Of a stretch of 64,000 nt of DNA, positions 50,581-59,428 are shown piece by piece; within the stretch, counting starts at the first letter, position 1, and each line of letters opens with the position of its first letter. Origin of the DNA: Panacagrimonas sp052389915 (GTDB lineage: Bacteria; Pseudomonadota; Gammaproteobacteria; Nevskiales; Nevskiaceae); assembly GCA_052389915.1 (NCBI GenBank), contig JBQTHL010000006.1, positions 115,648-179,647 of the forward strand, written 5' to 3'. The position numbers and the translations under genes were made by a program. The notes under the pieces are model-generated. The model had not been told where the DNA came from and did not search any database. It saw only the letters and a program-made list of their open reading frames with translations.

Positions 50581-50668
50581 CTGAAATCATGTTTCAGCGT
50601 TTGGAACTCGCGCAGAAACAGTCGGCGCGTAGGCTGAATTCCGTCGAAAGGAAAGATCCTTTCCTTTC
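50581..50668. promoter_or_regulatory. Two inverted repeats upstream of the leader-peptide gene
   Basis: CTGAAA-TCATG-TTTCAG lies at 50581-50597 with perfect six-base arms. GAAAGGAAA-GATCC-TTTCCTTTC lies at 50646-50668 with perfect nine-base arms, ending 22 bases before the AGGAG ribosome site of the small peptide gene. They could be an operator and an mRNA hairpin controlling that gene. The region is more A/T-rich than its surroundings. Confidence 0.5.
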
Positions 50669-50702
50669 TTTCACTCAACCTACTTGCTACAGGAGACACC
50701 CC

Positions 50703-50888
50703 ATGGCCATCCAGGAATTGAACACCGTCGAAATCGCTACTGTTTCAGGTGCAATCAAGACTTCTTCCACACTCGGGATTCCCACGAGACCCGTTCCGTC
50801 CATTGCCGGATTTCTCGGCGGCCTCGCGGGCGGAATCGCCGACCTTGCGGCAGCCGCGCACTCAGGCTTGGTGGATCTGTTGACCTGA
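50703..50888 (+). CDS. Small peptide with double-glycine-type leader, candidate bacteriocin/microcin precursor
   Basis: This 61-residue peptide begins MAIQELNTVEIATVSGA. That fits the leader used by class II bacteriocins and microcins: the EL near -14, hydrophobic residues at the right spacing, and VSG before the processing site, here Gly-Ala rather than Gly-Gly. The rest of 44 residues (IKTSSTLGIPTRPVPSIAGF, then a Gly/Ala-rich stretch LGGLAGGIADLAAAAH) has GxxxG motifs common in pore-forming bacteriocins. A strong AGGAG site is seven bases upstream, and a hairpin terminator follows. No C39 peptidase/ABC transporter or immunity gene is nearby, so export machinery would be encoded elsewhere. 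Confidence 0.65.
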   Translation: MAIQELNTVEIATVSGAIKTSSTLGIPTRPVPSIAGFLGGLAGGIADLAAAAHSGLVDLLT

Positions 50889-50961
50889 TCCCCCTGGCTG
50901 ACGTCGTTCCGCGCCGCAGGTACGGCGAACTGGCCCACCATACCTGCGGGTCTTCACCCCG

Positions 50962-50997
50962 GCTTTGAGCACGACCGGCGATGCGCCGGCTCAAAGC
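50962..50997. terminator. Bidirectional hairpin terminator between the small peptide gene and the AsmA-like gene
   Basis: GCTTTGAG at 50962-50969 pairs with CTCAAAGC at 50990-50997, and inside it CCGGC-GATGC-GCCGG adds a second stem at 50975-50989. There is no long T-run. The site lies in the gap between convergent genes, where a shared terminator is expected. Confidence 0.65.
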
Positions 50998-51000
50998 AAC

Positions 51001-53934
51001 CTACTGCAGGCTCAGTTCCATGCGCACATCGCCGGCCTCACTGAGGCTGGATGCACGCCGAGCGGTGAGGAAAATCCGCTCGGGCTGGATTTCCGGACGG
51101 GCCAGCACCGCGGCCTGAACCGCGCGTGCGCGGGCCGCGGCCAGTTGCTCGAGCGCGCCGGCCGTGGGCAGCAGTTTCTGCGTCAACAGGGGTTCGAGGT
51201 ACTGGACACGCGCAAGCGGTCTGGCAGCCCGATCCAGGGTTTCGATGTCGGCCGGATAGGCCGGCTCCGTGCCCAGCAATTCCTGGTGCAGGGCTTCGAG
51301 CGCACGCAGACGGTTCTTCTGCGCTTTCTCCGGCGTCACTTCGGGAGCCTCCGCGGGAACGCGCAGAGCCAATTCGCGCTGCGCGAGCACCTGCCCGTCC
51401 ATCGCATCGGCTTGCGCCAGCGGCACGTCGAGCTTGAGTTGCGGGCGCTCGATCAGCGCGCTGGCCAGCTTGTCGAGCTTCCCGGCTTCGACGGCGCTCA
51501 GTTCCGCCACGCCGGGTGCGAAGTCGACGTAAGCCAGTTCGTCCCCACCGCCGATCAGCCTCGCCAGCGCCGCGAACGGTGAGGTGACGGCCTTGGTCAG
51601 CAGGTTGGTCAGCACCTTCCACACCAGCGGCGCGACGCGGAACGTGGGATCGTCCAGGTTGCCGCGCACCGGCAGCGCCAGGTCGATGACGCCGTGGCGA
51701 TCCTTGAGCAGGGACACGCCGAGCTTGACCGGTAACGGCACCGCCTCCTTTGAACCGGTGGCGTCGCCGAATTCGAGCTGGTCGAGCACCACGTGATGCT
51801 CGGCCTCCAACTCGCGATTCTCGATCTTGTACTTGAGCTCGGTGGTGAGCTTGCCCTTGACGATGTTGTAGCCTGCGAAGCGGCCGGAGTAGGGGTTGAA
51901 GCTGACGAGATCCATGTTGCGGAAGCTCAGCGCAATCTCGGTATTCTTGGCGAACTCCGCCGGAATCATGTCGCCGCTGACGAGCACCGGCGCAAACTCG
52001 TCCACCTTGCCTTCGAGGCGAATCTTCGAACGCGTCGAAGGTTCGCTCGACAGGTTTGTCAGCTCGCCGTTCAACTCGAAGATGCCGGCGGAAAACTGCG
52101 GGTCTATCGATAGGTCGGCGAACTGCACATGGCCGTTTTCGACACGCACGGTCTTGACCGAAATCGGCATCGGCTTGGACGGCTTGGGCTCGGCGGCCTT
52201 GCCGGGCGCGCTTTCGGCGGCCGGCTTTGCAGCCGTGCCGGGAGCCGCGAATGCGCGCACGATGTTGATCTCGCGATCAGGCGCAATCACCACGCGTGCG
52301 TACGGCTCCACCAGGTTCACGCGTCCGATGCTCAGGCTTTGCGGCGCACTGGAAAAGGCGATACCGGCCACCTGCAGAGCGCGCCAATGGAGCAGGTCCT
52401 GCTTGAGTGCGCGATCGTCGACCTGGAAGTTCGATACGCCGGCCTCCCCCGCGAAATCCAGCCTGGGCTCTGCCTTGTCCTTTTCGACGTAGGACAGCTT
52501 GCCCTTGACCGCGAGCACTCCGGATTCGAGAGTCACACCGGTGAGGCCGGCAAGATAAGGTTGCAACACCGACAGATCGTAGCCTTGCAAATCCAGCGCG
52601 AGCTTGGCGGACAAGGGCTGCAAAACGATCTCGCCCTGCGTGCTCAGCCGCGCCTTGCGGTCGAGGCCGATCGAAGCGTCGAGCTTCAGCCGTGAGCCCG
52701 GAGCGATGCTGAAACCGCTCAGCTTTGCGGTGATCGGTTTGAGCGTGGCGCGCACCGCCGGCTTGATCGCGCGGTCCTCGGCCCGGACTTCGCTGCCGGC
52801 CAGTTCGATACCGCCTACCGCTACTTTCCAGGGCTCGGGCGCGGATTCCGAAGCGACGGGAATCTGCGTCTTCAGCGCTGGCGGCGGTGCGGGCAGGGGT
52901 GCGTACAGGCGCGCAAGGTTGAGGCCACCATCGGATTCCCGCTTTACGTCGGCGCGCAATCCCTTGATCTCGACACGCTGGAGCGCAACTTCACGCTTGG
53001 CCAGCGAGAGGTTCAACTCGTGCAGATTCAGTTCCGCAACCGACAGCGGCGGCCCGGCCTTGGCGTTGCCCGGTTCGCCCAGCGCGAGTTCCTTCAGGCG
53101 GATCGCGGGTAGATGCACATCTAGCGACAGCGACGGGTCCAGCGCCAGGCGGTAGTCGCCGCTGAGTTCGGCAACACCCGAGACCAGACGCACCGGCAGT
53201 TGAGTCTGCAAGTAGCTCACAAGGGTCGAGGCTTGCAGCTTGCGCAGCGCGAACTGGCCGCTGGACCCGAGCGGCTGCACCGTGAAATCGCCCGTCCACT
53301 CGATCTCCTCGCCGGTGGTCGCGGTGCCCTTGAGCAGGTAGGCGTTGCCGTGACCCAGCTCGGTGCGGAAGTCCTTGAGGCTGAACTCGATGGGGCTCAG
53401 CGCGAGGCTGAACGGTTCGGGCCGGCTCCGATCCTCGATGCCGATCCTTCCGTTCTCGATCACGAGGTCGCCAATGCGGACGCTCGGCACGGGCATCTCG
53501 GGCTTGGGCTCGGCAGGCTCGTCGGAGGTCGGAATGAGCTTGCTCAGATTGATCGAACCGTCGCGCTCGACCACCAGTGCGATATCGGGCGCCGTCCAGC
53601 GAATTGCTTGCAGAACAAAGCCGCGCTGTCTCAGCGAATCGACGACATCGGCGTCGACGTACAGGGAGTCGAACGCCAGCAAGGGCGCGCCATCGGCCTC
53701 GGTCAAGCGCAGCGCCGCGATGCTTGCCTCGAACGTGAACGGATTGAATTTCACCTCGCCGAGTTCGAGCTTGCGACCGAGCTTCGCCACTTCATCGGGC
53801 GCGATCGCGTGGACCAGCCTGGGCACACCGAAGAAGCCAGCAAGCGTATAGGCGATTACCAGCACCGCCAGCGTCCCCGCGAGGATCAGAGGTAATTTCC
53901 ACCAGCGGCGTCGTGAAGGAGGCTTGGACGGCAT
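51001..53934 (-). CDS. AsmA-like DUF748 envelope protein
   Basis: This 977-residue protein has one N-terminal membrane anchor (LPLILAGTLAVLVIAYTLAGFF, about residues 14-35) and a long periplasmic beta-rich part typical of the AsmA/DUF748 group, related to proteins that bridge inner and outer membranes for phospholipid transport. Typical sections are FNPFTFEASIAALRLTEADG, ALVVERDGSINLSKLI, and RFAGYNIVKGKLTTELKYKI. A low-complexity Ala/Pro/Lys section lies near residue 560. The start at 53934 puts the anchor at the right distance. No partner gene of a known lipid-transport operon is adjacent. Confidence 0.85.
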   Translation of the reverse strand: MPSKPPSRRRWWKLPLILAGTLAVLVIAYTLAGFFGVPRLVHAIAPDEVAKLGRKLELGEVKFNPFTFEASIAALRLTEADGAPLLAFDSLYVDADVVDSLRQRGFVLQAIRWTAPDIALVVERDGSINLSKLIPTSDEPAEPKPEMPVPSVRIGDLVIENGRIGIEDRSRPEPFSLALSPIEFSLKDFRTELGHGNAYLLKGTATTGEEIEWTGDFTVQPLGSSGQFALRKLQASTLVSYLQTQLPVRLVSGVAELSGDYRLALDPSLSLDVHLPAIRLKELALGEPGNAKAGPPLSVAELNLHELNLSLAKREVALQRVEIKGLRADVKRESDGGLNLARLYAPLPAPPPALKTQIPVASESAPEPWKVAVGGIELAGSEVRAEDRAIKPAVRATLKPITAKLSGFSIAPGSRLKLDASIGLDRKARLSTQGEIVLQPLSAKLALDLQGYDLSVLQPYLAGLTGVTLESGVLAVKGKLSYVEKDKAEPRLDFAGEAGVSNFQVDDRALKQDLLHWRALQVAGIAFSSAPQSLSIGRVNLVEPYARVVIAPDREINIVRAFAAPGTAAKPAAESAPGKAAEPKPSKPMPISVKTVRVENGHVQFADLSIDPQFSAGIFELNGELTNLSSEPSTRSKIRLEGKVDEFAPVLVSGDMIPAEFAKNTEIALSFRNMDLVSFNPYSGRFAGYNIVKGKLTTELKYKIENRELEAEHHVVLDQLEFGDATGSKEAVPLPVKLGVSLLKDRHGVIDLALPVRGNLDDPTFRVAPLVWKVLTNLLTKAVTSPFAALARLIGGGDELAYVDFAPGVAELSAVEAGKLDKLASALIERPQLKLDVPLAQADAMDGQVLAQRELALRVPAEAPEVTPEKAQKNRLRALEALHQELLGTEPAYPADIETLDRAARPLARVQYLEPLLTQKLLPTAGALEQLAAARARAVQAAVLARPEIQPERIFLTARRASSLSEAGDVRMELSLQ

Positions 53935-54105
53935 CGATAGAATCTCGTGCTGATCTTCGAATGAGACCGAACTGTCGCAGCGCAGTCGGCGAAGCGTCAA
54001 TGCGTACCAAGCACGGTTCTGAATGCTTGCTCAAATACCGCATTGCTGGAACCGGCCTACACTGCGTCACCGTACTCTTGCGGCGTTTCCCCTGGAACCC
54101 CCGCA

Positions 54106-54369
54106 ATGGCCCGTGCGCCGCTGGAAGATTGTCTCACCCTCATCCCCAATCACTTCGAGCTTTGCGCAGTCGCCACCAAGCGCGCGCGGCAACTGGTACG
54201 CGGTGCGCCCTCGCAACTCGCGGTAGGCACGCACAAATCGACCGTTCTTTCCCTGCTAGAAATCGCCGGTGGCCACATCGGCCGCGACGTACTCGACGAT
54301 GAAGAGATGCCCTTGATCGAGACGCCGAAACCGCGCATGGACGACCTCGATCTGCTCGGGGATATCTAG
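54106..54369 (+). CDS. rpoZ: RNA polymerase omega subunit-like protein
   Basis: This 87-residue protein matches RpoZ: MARAPLEDCLTLIPNHFELC at the start aligns with MARxTVEDCLxxVxNRFDLV, then KRARQLVRGAP and HKSTVLSLLEIAGGHI line up with the conserved KRARQL and KTTVIALREIxxGxI. The C-terminal tail is acidic, PRMDDLDLLGDI, in place of the usual variable tail. Omega assists assembly of RNA polymerase and forms part of a ppGpp site. The usual neighbours gmk and spoT are absent; it stands alone between an AsmA-like gene and a repeat. It may be the only omega or a diverged second copy. Confidence 0.78.
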   Translation: MARAPLEDCLTLIPNHFELCAVATKRARQLVRGAPSQLAVGTHKSTVLSLLEIAGGHIGRDVLDDEEMPLIETPKPRMDDLDLLGDI

Positions 54370-54413
54370 CGAATATCTGTGCACCTCGGACACGCGCCAT
54401 CAAGGAGCACCCG

Positions 54414-54541
54414 GTAGGAGGGGCGTAAGCCCAGACCGGCCGTTCGAATTCCGAAGCCAGGCTTGGTCGGCGAGGGATTCGGCCTATCGCGGGGCAGTCC
54501 GCGAGCAAGCCGAATCGTGTCGGGGCTTACGCCCCTCCTAC
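54414..54541. repeat. GTAGGAGGGGC-type palindromic repeat (family 2, copy 3)
   Basis: GTAGGAGGGGCGTAAGCCC at 54414-54432 is mirrored by GGGGCTTACGCCCCTCCTAC ending at 54541, with a long imperfect middle that includes a second GAATTCCGAAGCC/GGATTCGG fold. It ends one base before the stop codon of the molybdopterin oxidoreductase gene, so it could act as its terminator. Confidence 0.85.
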
Positions 54542-54542
54542 G

Positions 54543-56714
54543 CTACGCCGCGACCGCCACCATCGCCTCGATTCGCACCTGCGTGCCGTTGAGCTGCGGC
54601 ATGCAGCTCAACGGGTCCAGGTCGTCGTTGGCAATCAGCAGATTCCGGTTAACGCCGTAGCGCTCCGGCGGCTCAACGCCGTTGGGATCGAACACGCCGG
54701 AACCCCAGCCCTGCTCCAATACGACGACACCGGGACGCACGCGACCGCTGACCGCGGCGCGAGCCTCCAGCGAAGCGGCCTTTGATACGAGGCGCAGGGT
54801 CTGGCCTTCTGCAATGCCGAGACGCGCAGCGTCCTGCGTATTGACCTCCACCAAGTCGCCGGGAAAAGGGCGAGCCGTCTTGCCGGTGACATCGGCCAGC
54901 CAGGAATTCATGTTCTGCACGCGGCGGCGCGAAATCATCTGCAAGGGAAACGCGGCCGTGGTTTGCGACGCAGGGGCTTCGGCCAGCACCTGTTGCAGGC
55001 GCTTCACTAGCGGCTCGGGCGCCAGATCGATTTTCTTGTCCGTCGTTCGTAGTTCCTTCCACAAGGCGCCGAAGCTTTTCTTCGCGTAGAAAACGCCGCG
55101 CGGACTGTTGACGATGTCGCGCCATTTCGCGCGCTTGCCCTGCCAGATCATCATGCGGCTCAGCCACATCGGATCGAAGCTGAGCTTTTTATTGCCGGTG
55201 ACTCGGGCGAGCCAGCGCGAACCTTGGATGAGCCAGTTGAAGGCGCGCATGCCGAACAGCGGCCGTTTCATCTTGATGACCACGTCGGCGAAGAACTCCC
55301 ACTCCGGACGTACGCCGGGCGGCGGCGGCACGACCGCGCGCGCCATCTGCACGAAGGGTTGATCGTGCAGGCCCGCGATCAGCGGATTGACTTCGGTGCG
55401 CTCCAGAAAGTGCACGCCGGGCATCAGCCAGTGCGCATGACGGTGACTCTCGCGCTGAACGAAATCGACGGCGACCAAGAGATCGAGCTTCGCGAAGGCC
55501 TCGTCGAGCGCGCCACCGTTGGGGCCGGACACCACCGGGTTTCCCGCGTGGATGACGAAGGCGCGGATCTGCCCCTCGCCCGGCGTGTTGATCTCGTCCG
55601 GCAGCTCGGCCAGTGTGTGCGCGCCGCCCACCGGCACCAGACCGCGTACACGGCTGGGAATCTTGCTCGGCGGGAACAACGATTCCGCCGACTTGATCTG
55701 ATCGAACAGGCCGGGGCTGTAGACGCGGCCCCCGGGCCGTTCGATGCGGCCGGTGATGGTGTTGAGCACGATGGACAGCCATTCCGCCAAGGAACCGTTG
55801 CGCGACTGGCCGGGCCCGGTGCGCGTGATGCAGTGCGCACTCGCTGCGGTAGCGAAGCGGCGCGCGACATCGCGCATGGTGTCGGGTGTGACTTCGCAGC
55901 GCGAGGCGAGTTGTTCGAACGTCACCTGTTCCGTCAACGCGCGAACCTGCTCGATGCCGCGCGTGCGTGCGCAATCTTCTGCGTGCAGCCAGTTCTGTGC
56001 GAAGACCTCCTTCAGAACGCCGAGCAAAAAGGCCCAGTCCTCGCCCGGCTTGATCGCGATGTGCAGATTGGCCTTCGCCGCCGTCGGCGTACGACGCGGA
56101 TCGACCACGATCACGTCGGCGCCTTTTTCCTGCGCCGCGAGCACGCGCTTCCAGCCATCCGGCACATTGCCGCCCCAGCAATGCGTGCTCTCGGCCGGGT
56201 TGGTGCCGATCATCAGAAAGCACTTGCAGTCGTCGACGTCGATGCCGAGGTAGAGCCAGGGCGAGCCGAACATGAGTTCGCAGACGACGTGCATGGCGTT
56301 GGTGTCGATGGAGCCGACCCAGAACCACTGGTGCGTGCCGATGGCTTGCAGGAAGGCCGTCATGAACGTCGGGTTCTCGAACGAGAACGCCGCCGGGTTG
56401 CCACCGTAGGCGCCGACCGCGTTCGGTCCGTACTGCTCGATGGTCTTGTTCAGCCGCGCCGCGATGTCGCTGATCGCTTCTTCGTACGTCGCCGGCACGT
56501 AGCGATCGCCAACCCGACGCATCGGCTGCGTGATGCGGCGCGGGTGATAGACGACGTCATGCGCGTGAGCACCCTTGGTACAGAAGTCGCGCCAGGTGTA
56601 GGGGTGCTCCTTGTCGGGCTCGATCTTGGTGATCCTGCCTTTCTCCACGGTCACGGAAAGCCCGCAGCTCTGCTCGCAGATGGCACACAACGTCAGATGC
56701 GTTTCTTTGGTCAT
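54543..56714 (-). CDS. Molybdopterin-dependent oxidoreductase, single-subunit type
   Basis: This 723-residue enzyme belongs to the DMSO-reductase superfamily. The [4Fe-4S] site is C10, C13, C17 and C45 (CAICEQSCG and RDFCTKG). Cofactor-binding parts include IGTNPAESTHCWGG, DVIVVDPRRTPTA and HCITRTGPGQSRNG. A Cys at about residue 145 (TNAMHVVCELMF) lies where the molybdenum ligand is in acetylene-hydratase and FDH-like members. No Tat signal is visible, so it is cytoplasmic. It is the last gene of the TetR-flanked operon, 30 bases after the acyl-CoA synthetase gene, and may hydroxylate or reduce a pathway intermediate. Confidence 0.9.
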   Translation of the reverse strand: MTKETHLTLCAICEQSCGLSVTVEKGRITKIEPDKEHPYTWRDFCTKGAHAHDVVYHPRRITQPMRRVGDRYVPATYEEAISDIAARLNKTIEQYGPNAVGAYGGNPAAFSFENPTFMTAFLQAIGTHQWFWVGSIDTNAMHVVCELMFGSPWLYLGIDVDDCKCFLMIGTNPAESTHCWGGNVPDGWKRVLAAQEKGADVIVVDPRRTPTAAKANLHIAIKPGEDWAFLLGVLKEVFAQNWLHAEDCARTRGIEQVRALTEQVTFEQLASRCEVTPDTMRDVARRFATAASAHCITRTGPGQSRNGSLAEWLSIVLNTITGRIERPGGRVYSPGLFDQIKSAESLFPPSKIPSRVRGLVPVGGAHTLAELPDEINTPGEGQIRAFVIHAGNPVVSGPNGGALDEAFAKLDLLVAVDFVQRESHRHAHWLMPGVHFLERTEVNPLIAGLHDQPFVQMARAVVPPPPGVRPEWEFFADVVIKMKRPLFGMRAFNWLIQGSRWLARVTGNKKLSFDPMWLSRMMIWQGKRAKWRDIVNSPRGVFYAKKSFGALWKELRTTDKKIDLAPEPLVKRLQQVLAEAPASQTTAAFPLQMISRRRVQNMNSWLADVTGKTARPFPGDLVEVNTQDAARLGIAEGQTLRLVSKAASLEARAAVSGRVRPGVVVLEQGWGSGVFDPNGVEPPERYGVNRNLLIANDDLDPLSCMPQLNGTQVRIEAMVAVAA

Positions 56715-56743
56715 GCCATGGCTCCTGCCGTGTCCGGCTTTGG

Positions 56744-58252
56744 TCAGCGTATCTTCCTGAGTGTGGGAACGAGTTCCGCGAACTTCGTCCTGAGCGCCGG
56801 CTTGGCAATCTTGCCGGTTGCTAGTCTCGGCAGTGGATCTTTCTCGATGACGAGATAACGCGGCACCTTGTAGTCGGCAAGGTGCCGGTTGCAGTGCTCG
56901 ATCAGGTGCCCCGCGTCGATCTCTTTCGTCGCGTGAACGATGGCCAGCGGCGTCTCGCCGAACTTCGCGTCGGCCGCGCCAATCACCGCCACTTCCAGTA
57001 CGCCCTCGTATTCCGCGACCACACGCTCGACTTCGGCAGCGGAGATATTGAGGCCACCCGAAATGATGATGTCCTTCATGCGATCGATGAACGTGAGATA
57101 TCCGCGCTCGTCCAACTTGCCCAGATCGCCCGTGCGCAGCCAGCCGTCGACCAGGGTTTTCGCCGTGGCCTCGGGATCGTTCCAGTAGCCCTTCATTACC
57201 GACGGCCCGCGGATGACGATCTGCCCGACTTCATTCGGCCCCAGGAATTTTCCGTCCGCGCTCATCATGCGAATGTCGGTGAACAGGCCGCCGCGCCCGG
57301 CCTTGTCGGGATGCTGCGCAGCATCGCGCTTGGTCATGATGGTGGACGATCCGCCGGCCTCGGTCTGGCCGTAGATCTGGCGCAGTAGGCAGCCTTTCTT
57401 CATCCAGGTTTCGAGTAGCGACCGCGGCACGGCCGCACCACCGACACTGGTGAATCGCAGCGCCGAAAGGTCTGCTGTTGCGAAACCCGGACAGGCCGCA
57501 ACCCGCTCGAAGAACAAGGGCACGCCCATGAAGACCGCGATCTTTTCGCCTTCGAGAATTTTCAGAGCGCGCTCGGGATCGAAACCCACTTCAAAGTAAA
57601 TCGTGGAACCCAGCGAGATGAACTCCGCGAGCTGCACGAATCCGCCCGAGGTCGCCAGCGGCGAGAGCACGAGCGCACGCGAGCCGGGACCGGTGAACGG
57701 TTCTTCCACCGCGAACTCGGTTGCGTAGCTGAGCATCGAGCGATGCGTGTAGACCACACCCTTGGGTCGCGCGGTCGAACCGCTGGTGGCGATGATGCCG
57801 ACGGCATCGTCGGGATCGAGTTCCCGTTCGCACTCGGCATGCCCGGCCTTGCGAACCTCGTCGAGCAGCGCAAGGCGCATCGGCCTGGCGCCGATGGCTT
57901 CGAGCGCCGCGTGTTTGGTCGACTGATCGTCGTCCGTGAACACGAGTTTCGGCTGCGTCTGCTCAAAGAACTCACGCGTCTCGCGCTCCGACAGCCGCGT
58001 GCTCAGGGGCGAGGCAATCGCCCCGGCCCGGATGACGCCGAGCAGCAAGGCGCAGTGCCGCAGGGAACTGCCGGCCAGACTCCCCACCCGCTCGCCCGGC
58101 TGCACGCCTTGTTCGACCAGGTAGCTCGCGACCTGGCTGACCCACTGGTCAAGCTCTAGGTAGCGAATACCGTCCTCGCCGATGCGGACGGCAAAATTCT
58201 CCGGCGTCTCGAGAGACCACCATTTCAGGGCGCTGCTGAGCGTTGCGGCCAT
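56744..58252 (-). CDS. AMP-binding acyl-CoA synthetase
   Basis: This 502-residue enzyme activates a carboxylic acid to its CoA thioester with ATP. The phosphate loop is ATSGSTARPKGVVYTHRSM, the adenine motif YGQTEAGGSS, and the hinge WLRTGDLGKLDERGYLTFIDR (quoted to 20: WLRTGDLGKLDERGYLTFID). The catalytic lysine motif is GKIAKPALR. The N-terminus is slightly shorter than in fatty acyl-CoA synthetases. In the operon it would prime the substrate or an oxidised product for the thiolase-like/DUF35 pair. Confidence 0.92.
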   Translation of the reverse strand: MAATLSSALKWWSLETPENFAVRIGEDGIRYLELDQWVSQVASYLVEQGVQPGERVGSLAGSSLRHCALLLGVIRAGAIASPLSTRLSERETREFFEQTQPKLVFTDDDQSTKHAALEAIGARPMRLALLDEVRKAGHAECERELDPDDAVGIIATSGSTARPKGVVYTHRSMLSYATEFAVEEPFTGPGSRALVLSPLATSGGFVQLAEFISLGSTIYFEVGFDPERALKILEGEKIAVFMGVPLFFERVAACPGFATADLSALRFTSVGGAAVPRSLLETWMKKGCLLRQIYGQTEAGGSSTIMTKRDAAQHPDKAGRGGLFTDIRMMSADGKFLGPNEVGQIVIRGPSVMKGYWNDPEATAKTLVDGWLRTGDLGKLDERGYLTFIDRMKDIIISGGLNISAAEVERVVAEYEGVLEVAVIGAADAKFGETPLAIVHATKEIDAGHLIEHCNRHLADYKVPRYLVIEKDPLPRLATGKIAKPALRTKFAELVPTLRKIR

Positions 58253-58264
58253 GCCTGAATCTCC

Positions 58265-59428
58265 TCAGGGAATCTCGTTGCCGAATACCGCCGAACTCAC
58301 CGTCGGCGCACCCGGCCCACCCGCGAGCAGGCAGGTTTTCGCGCCCGGCACCGGGTTGCTCGACTCACCGCGCAGTTGTCGAACGGCCTCCACCGCCATC
58401 CCAATCCCGTGGATGAAGCCCTCTGCCAGATTGCCGCCCGAGGTGTTGATCGGCAGGCCGCCCGAGGGCGCGATCAGGTTTTCGAAGCGCACGAACTCGG
58501 TCACGTTCTCGTAGCTGCAGAAGCCGTGGTCGATCAGCGAGGCGACGCCTTGCGCGCTGAAATTCTCGTAGAGCTGCGCGACGTGAATGTCCTTCGGCGA
58601 AAGGCCGGTCTGCTGCCACAAGCGTCGCGCGATGGGCTTGAATCCGGCCGACGCGTAGTCCTCGTCGTTCTCCAGAAGATCGCCCCAACCCTTGCCCGCG
58701 CCCTGCGCCACGCCAAGCAGGTACACCGGCCGCTTAGCCAAGTCCTTCGCGCGCTCCGACGACACCATCAGCAGCGCGCCCGCGCCGTCGTTCTCGCGCG
58801 AGCAGTCGAACAGCCGGAACGGCTCGGCAATCCAGCGCGCGCTGCGATAAGCCTCAAGGTTCAGTTCGCGCCCAAAGCTCACCGCATTGGGATTGCGCGA
58901 TCCGTGGTAATACGACGCGCGCACCAGTTCTTCGCAGACCGATTTCGGCACGCCGTGATGCTCGAACATGCGCTGCGCGCGCAGTGCGCAAGGCTGCGCG
59001 GGCGAGATCAGCCCAGCGCCGACTAGATGATCGTTGAGATGGTGCCGCATGACCGCGCCGGACAAGCGCCCGCTGTCCTTCTGCACCAGCGCGCGGAACA
59101 CGACGACGGCATTGGCCTGCCCCGTGATGATGGCCGCCGCCGCTGCGCCGAAAGCCGCCGCGATGCCGCCACCGCCACCGCCCCAGATCTGCGTGGACCA
59201 GCACAGTTCCTTTGTGCCCAGGTCCGGCATCAGGCGCACGGGCTCGTTGTGGTCGTCGCCGTAGGAGACGAAGCCATCAACATCCGCGGGATCGAAGCCC
59301 GCGTCTTCGCAGGCATCGACGATGGCGCGCACCAGCACGCCGCGCTCGGGCAGCGGCGCTTGCGCGCGCTTGTACTGGCGCAGGCCCACACCGGCAATCG
59401 CGGTGGCACCACAGAGTCGAGCGCTCAT
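58265..59428 (-). CDS. Thiolase-like lipid-transfer protein lacking the thiolase cysteines, probable retro-aldolase
   Basis: This 387-residue protein has the thiolase fold but no cysteine at either catalytic position. The first site reads STQIWGGGGGGIAAAFGAA, where thiolases have a Cys before a Gly/Ser turn, and the second reads QLYENFSAQGVASLI, in place of the H-D-C-F type loop. The C-terminal NTSGGNLAEGFIHGIGMAVE is the conserved family motif. Ltp2-type members with this loss work with a DUF35 partner as side-chain retro-aldolases on steroid-CoA substrates. Its start overlaps the DUF35 stop by four bases (ATGA). The first residues of the longer frame are ignored for that reason. Confidence 0.85.
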   Translation of the reverse strand: MSARLCGATAIAGVGLRQYKRAQAPLPERGVLVRAIVDACEDAGFDPADVDGFVSYGDDHNEPVRLMPDLGTKELCWSTQIWGGGGGGIAAAFGAAAAAIITGQANAVVVFRALVQKDSGRLSGAVMRHHLNDHLVGAGLISPAQPCALRAQRMFEHHGVPKSVCEELVRASYYHGSRNPNAVSFGRELNLEAYRSARWIAEPFRLFDCSRENDGAGALLMVSSERAKDLAKRPVYLLGVAQGAGKGWGDLLENDEDYASAGFKPIARRLWQQTGLSPKDIHVAQLYENFSAQGVASLIDHGFCSYENVTEFVRFENLIAPSGGLPINTSGGNLAEGFIHGIGMAVEAVRQLRGESSNPVPGAKTCLLAGGPGAPTVSSAVFGNEIP

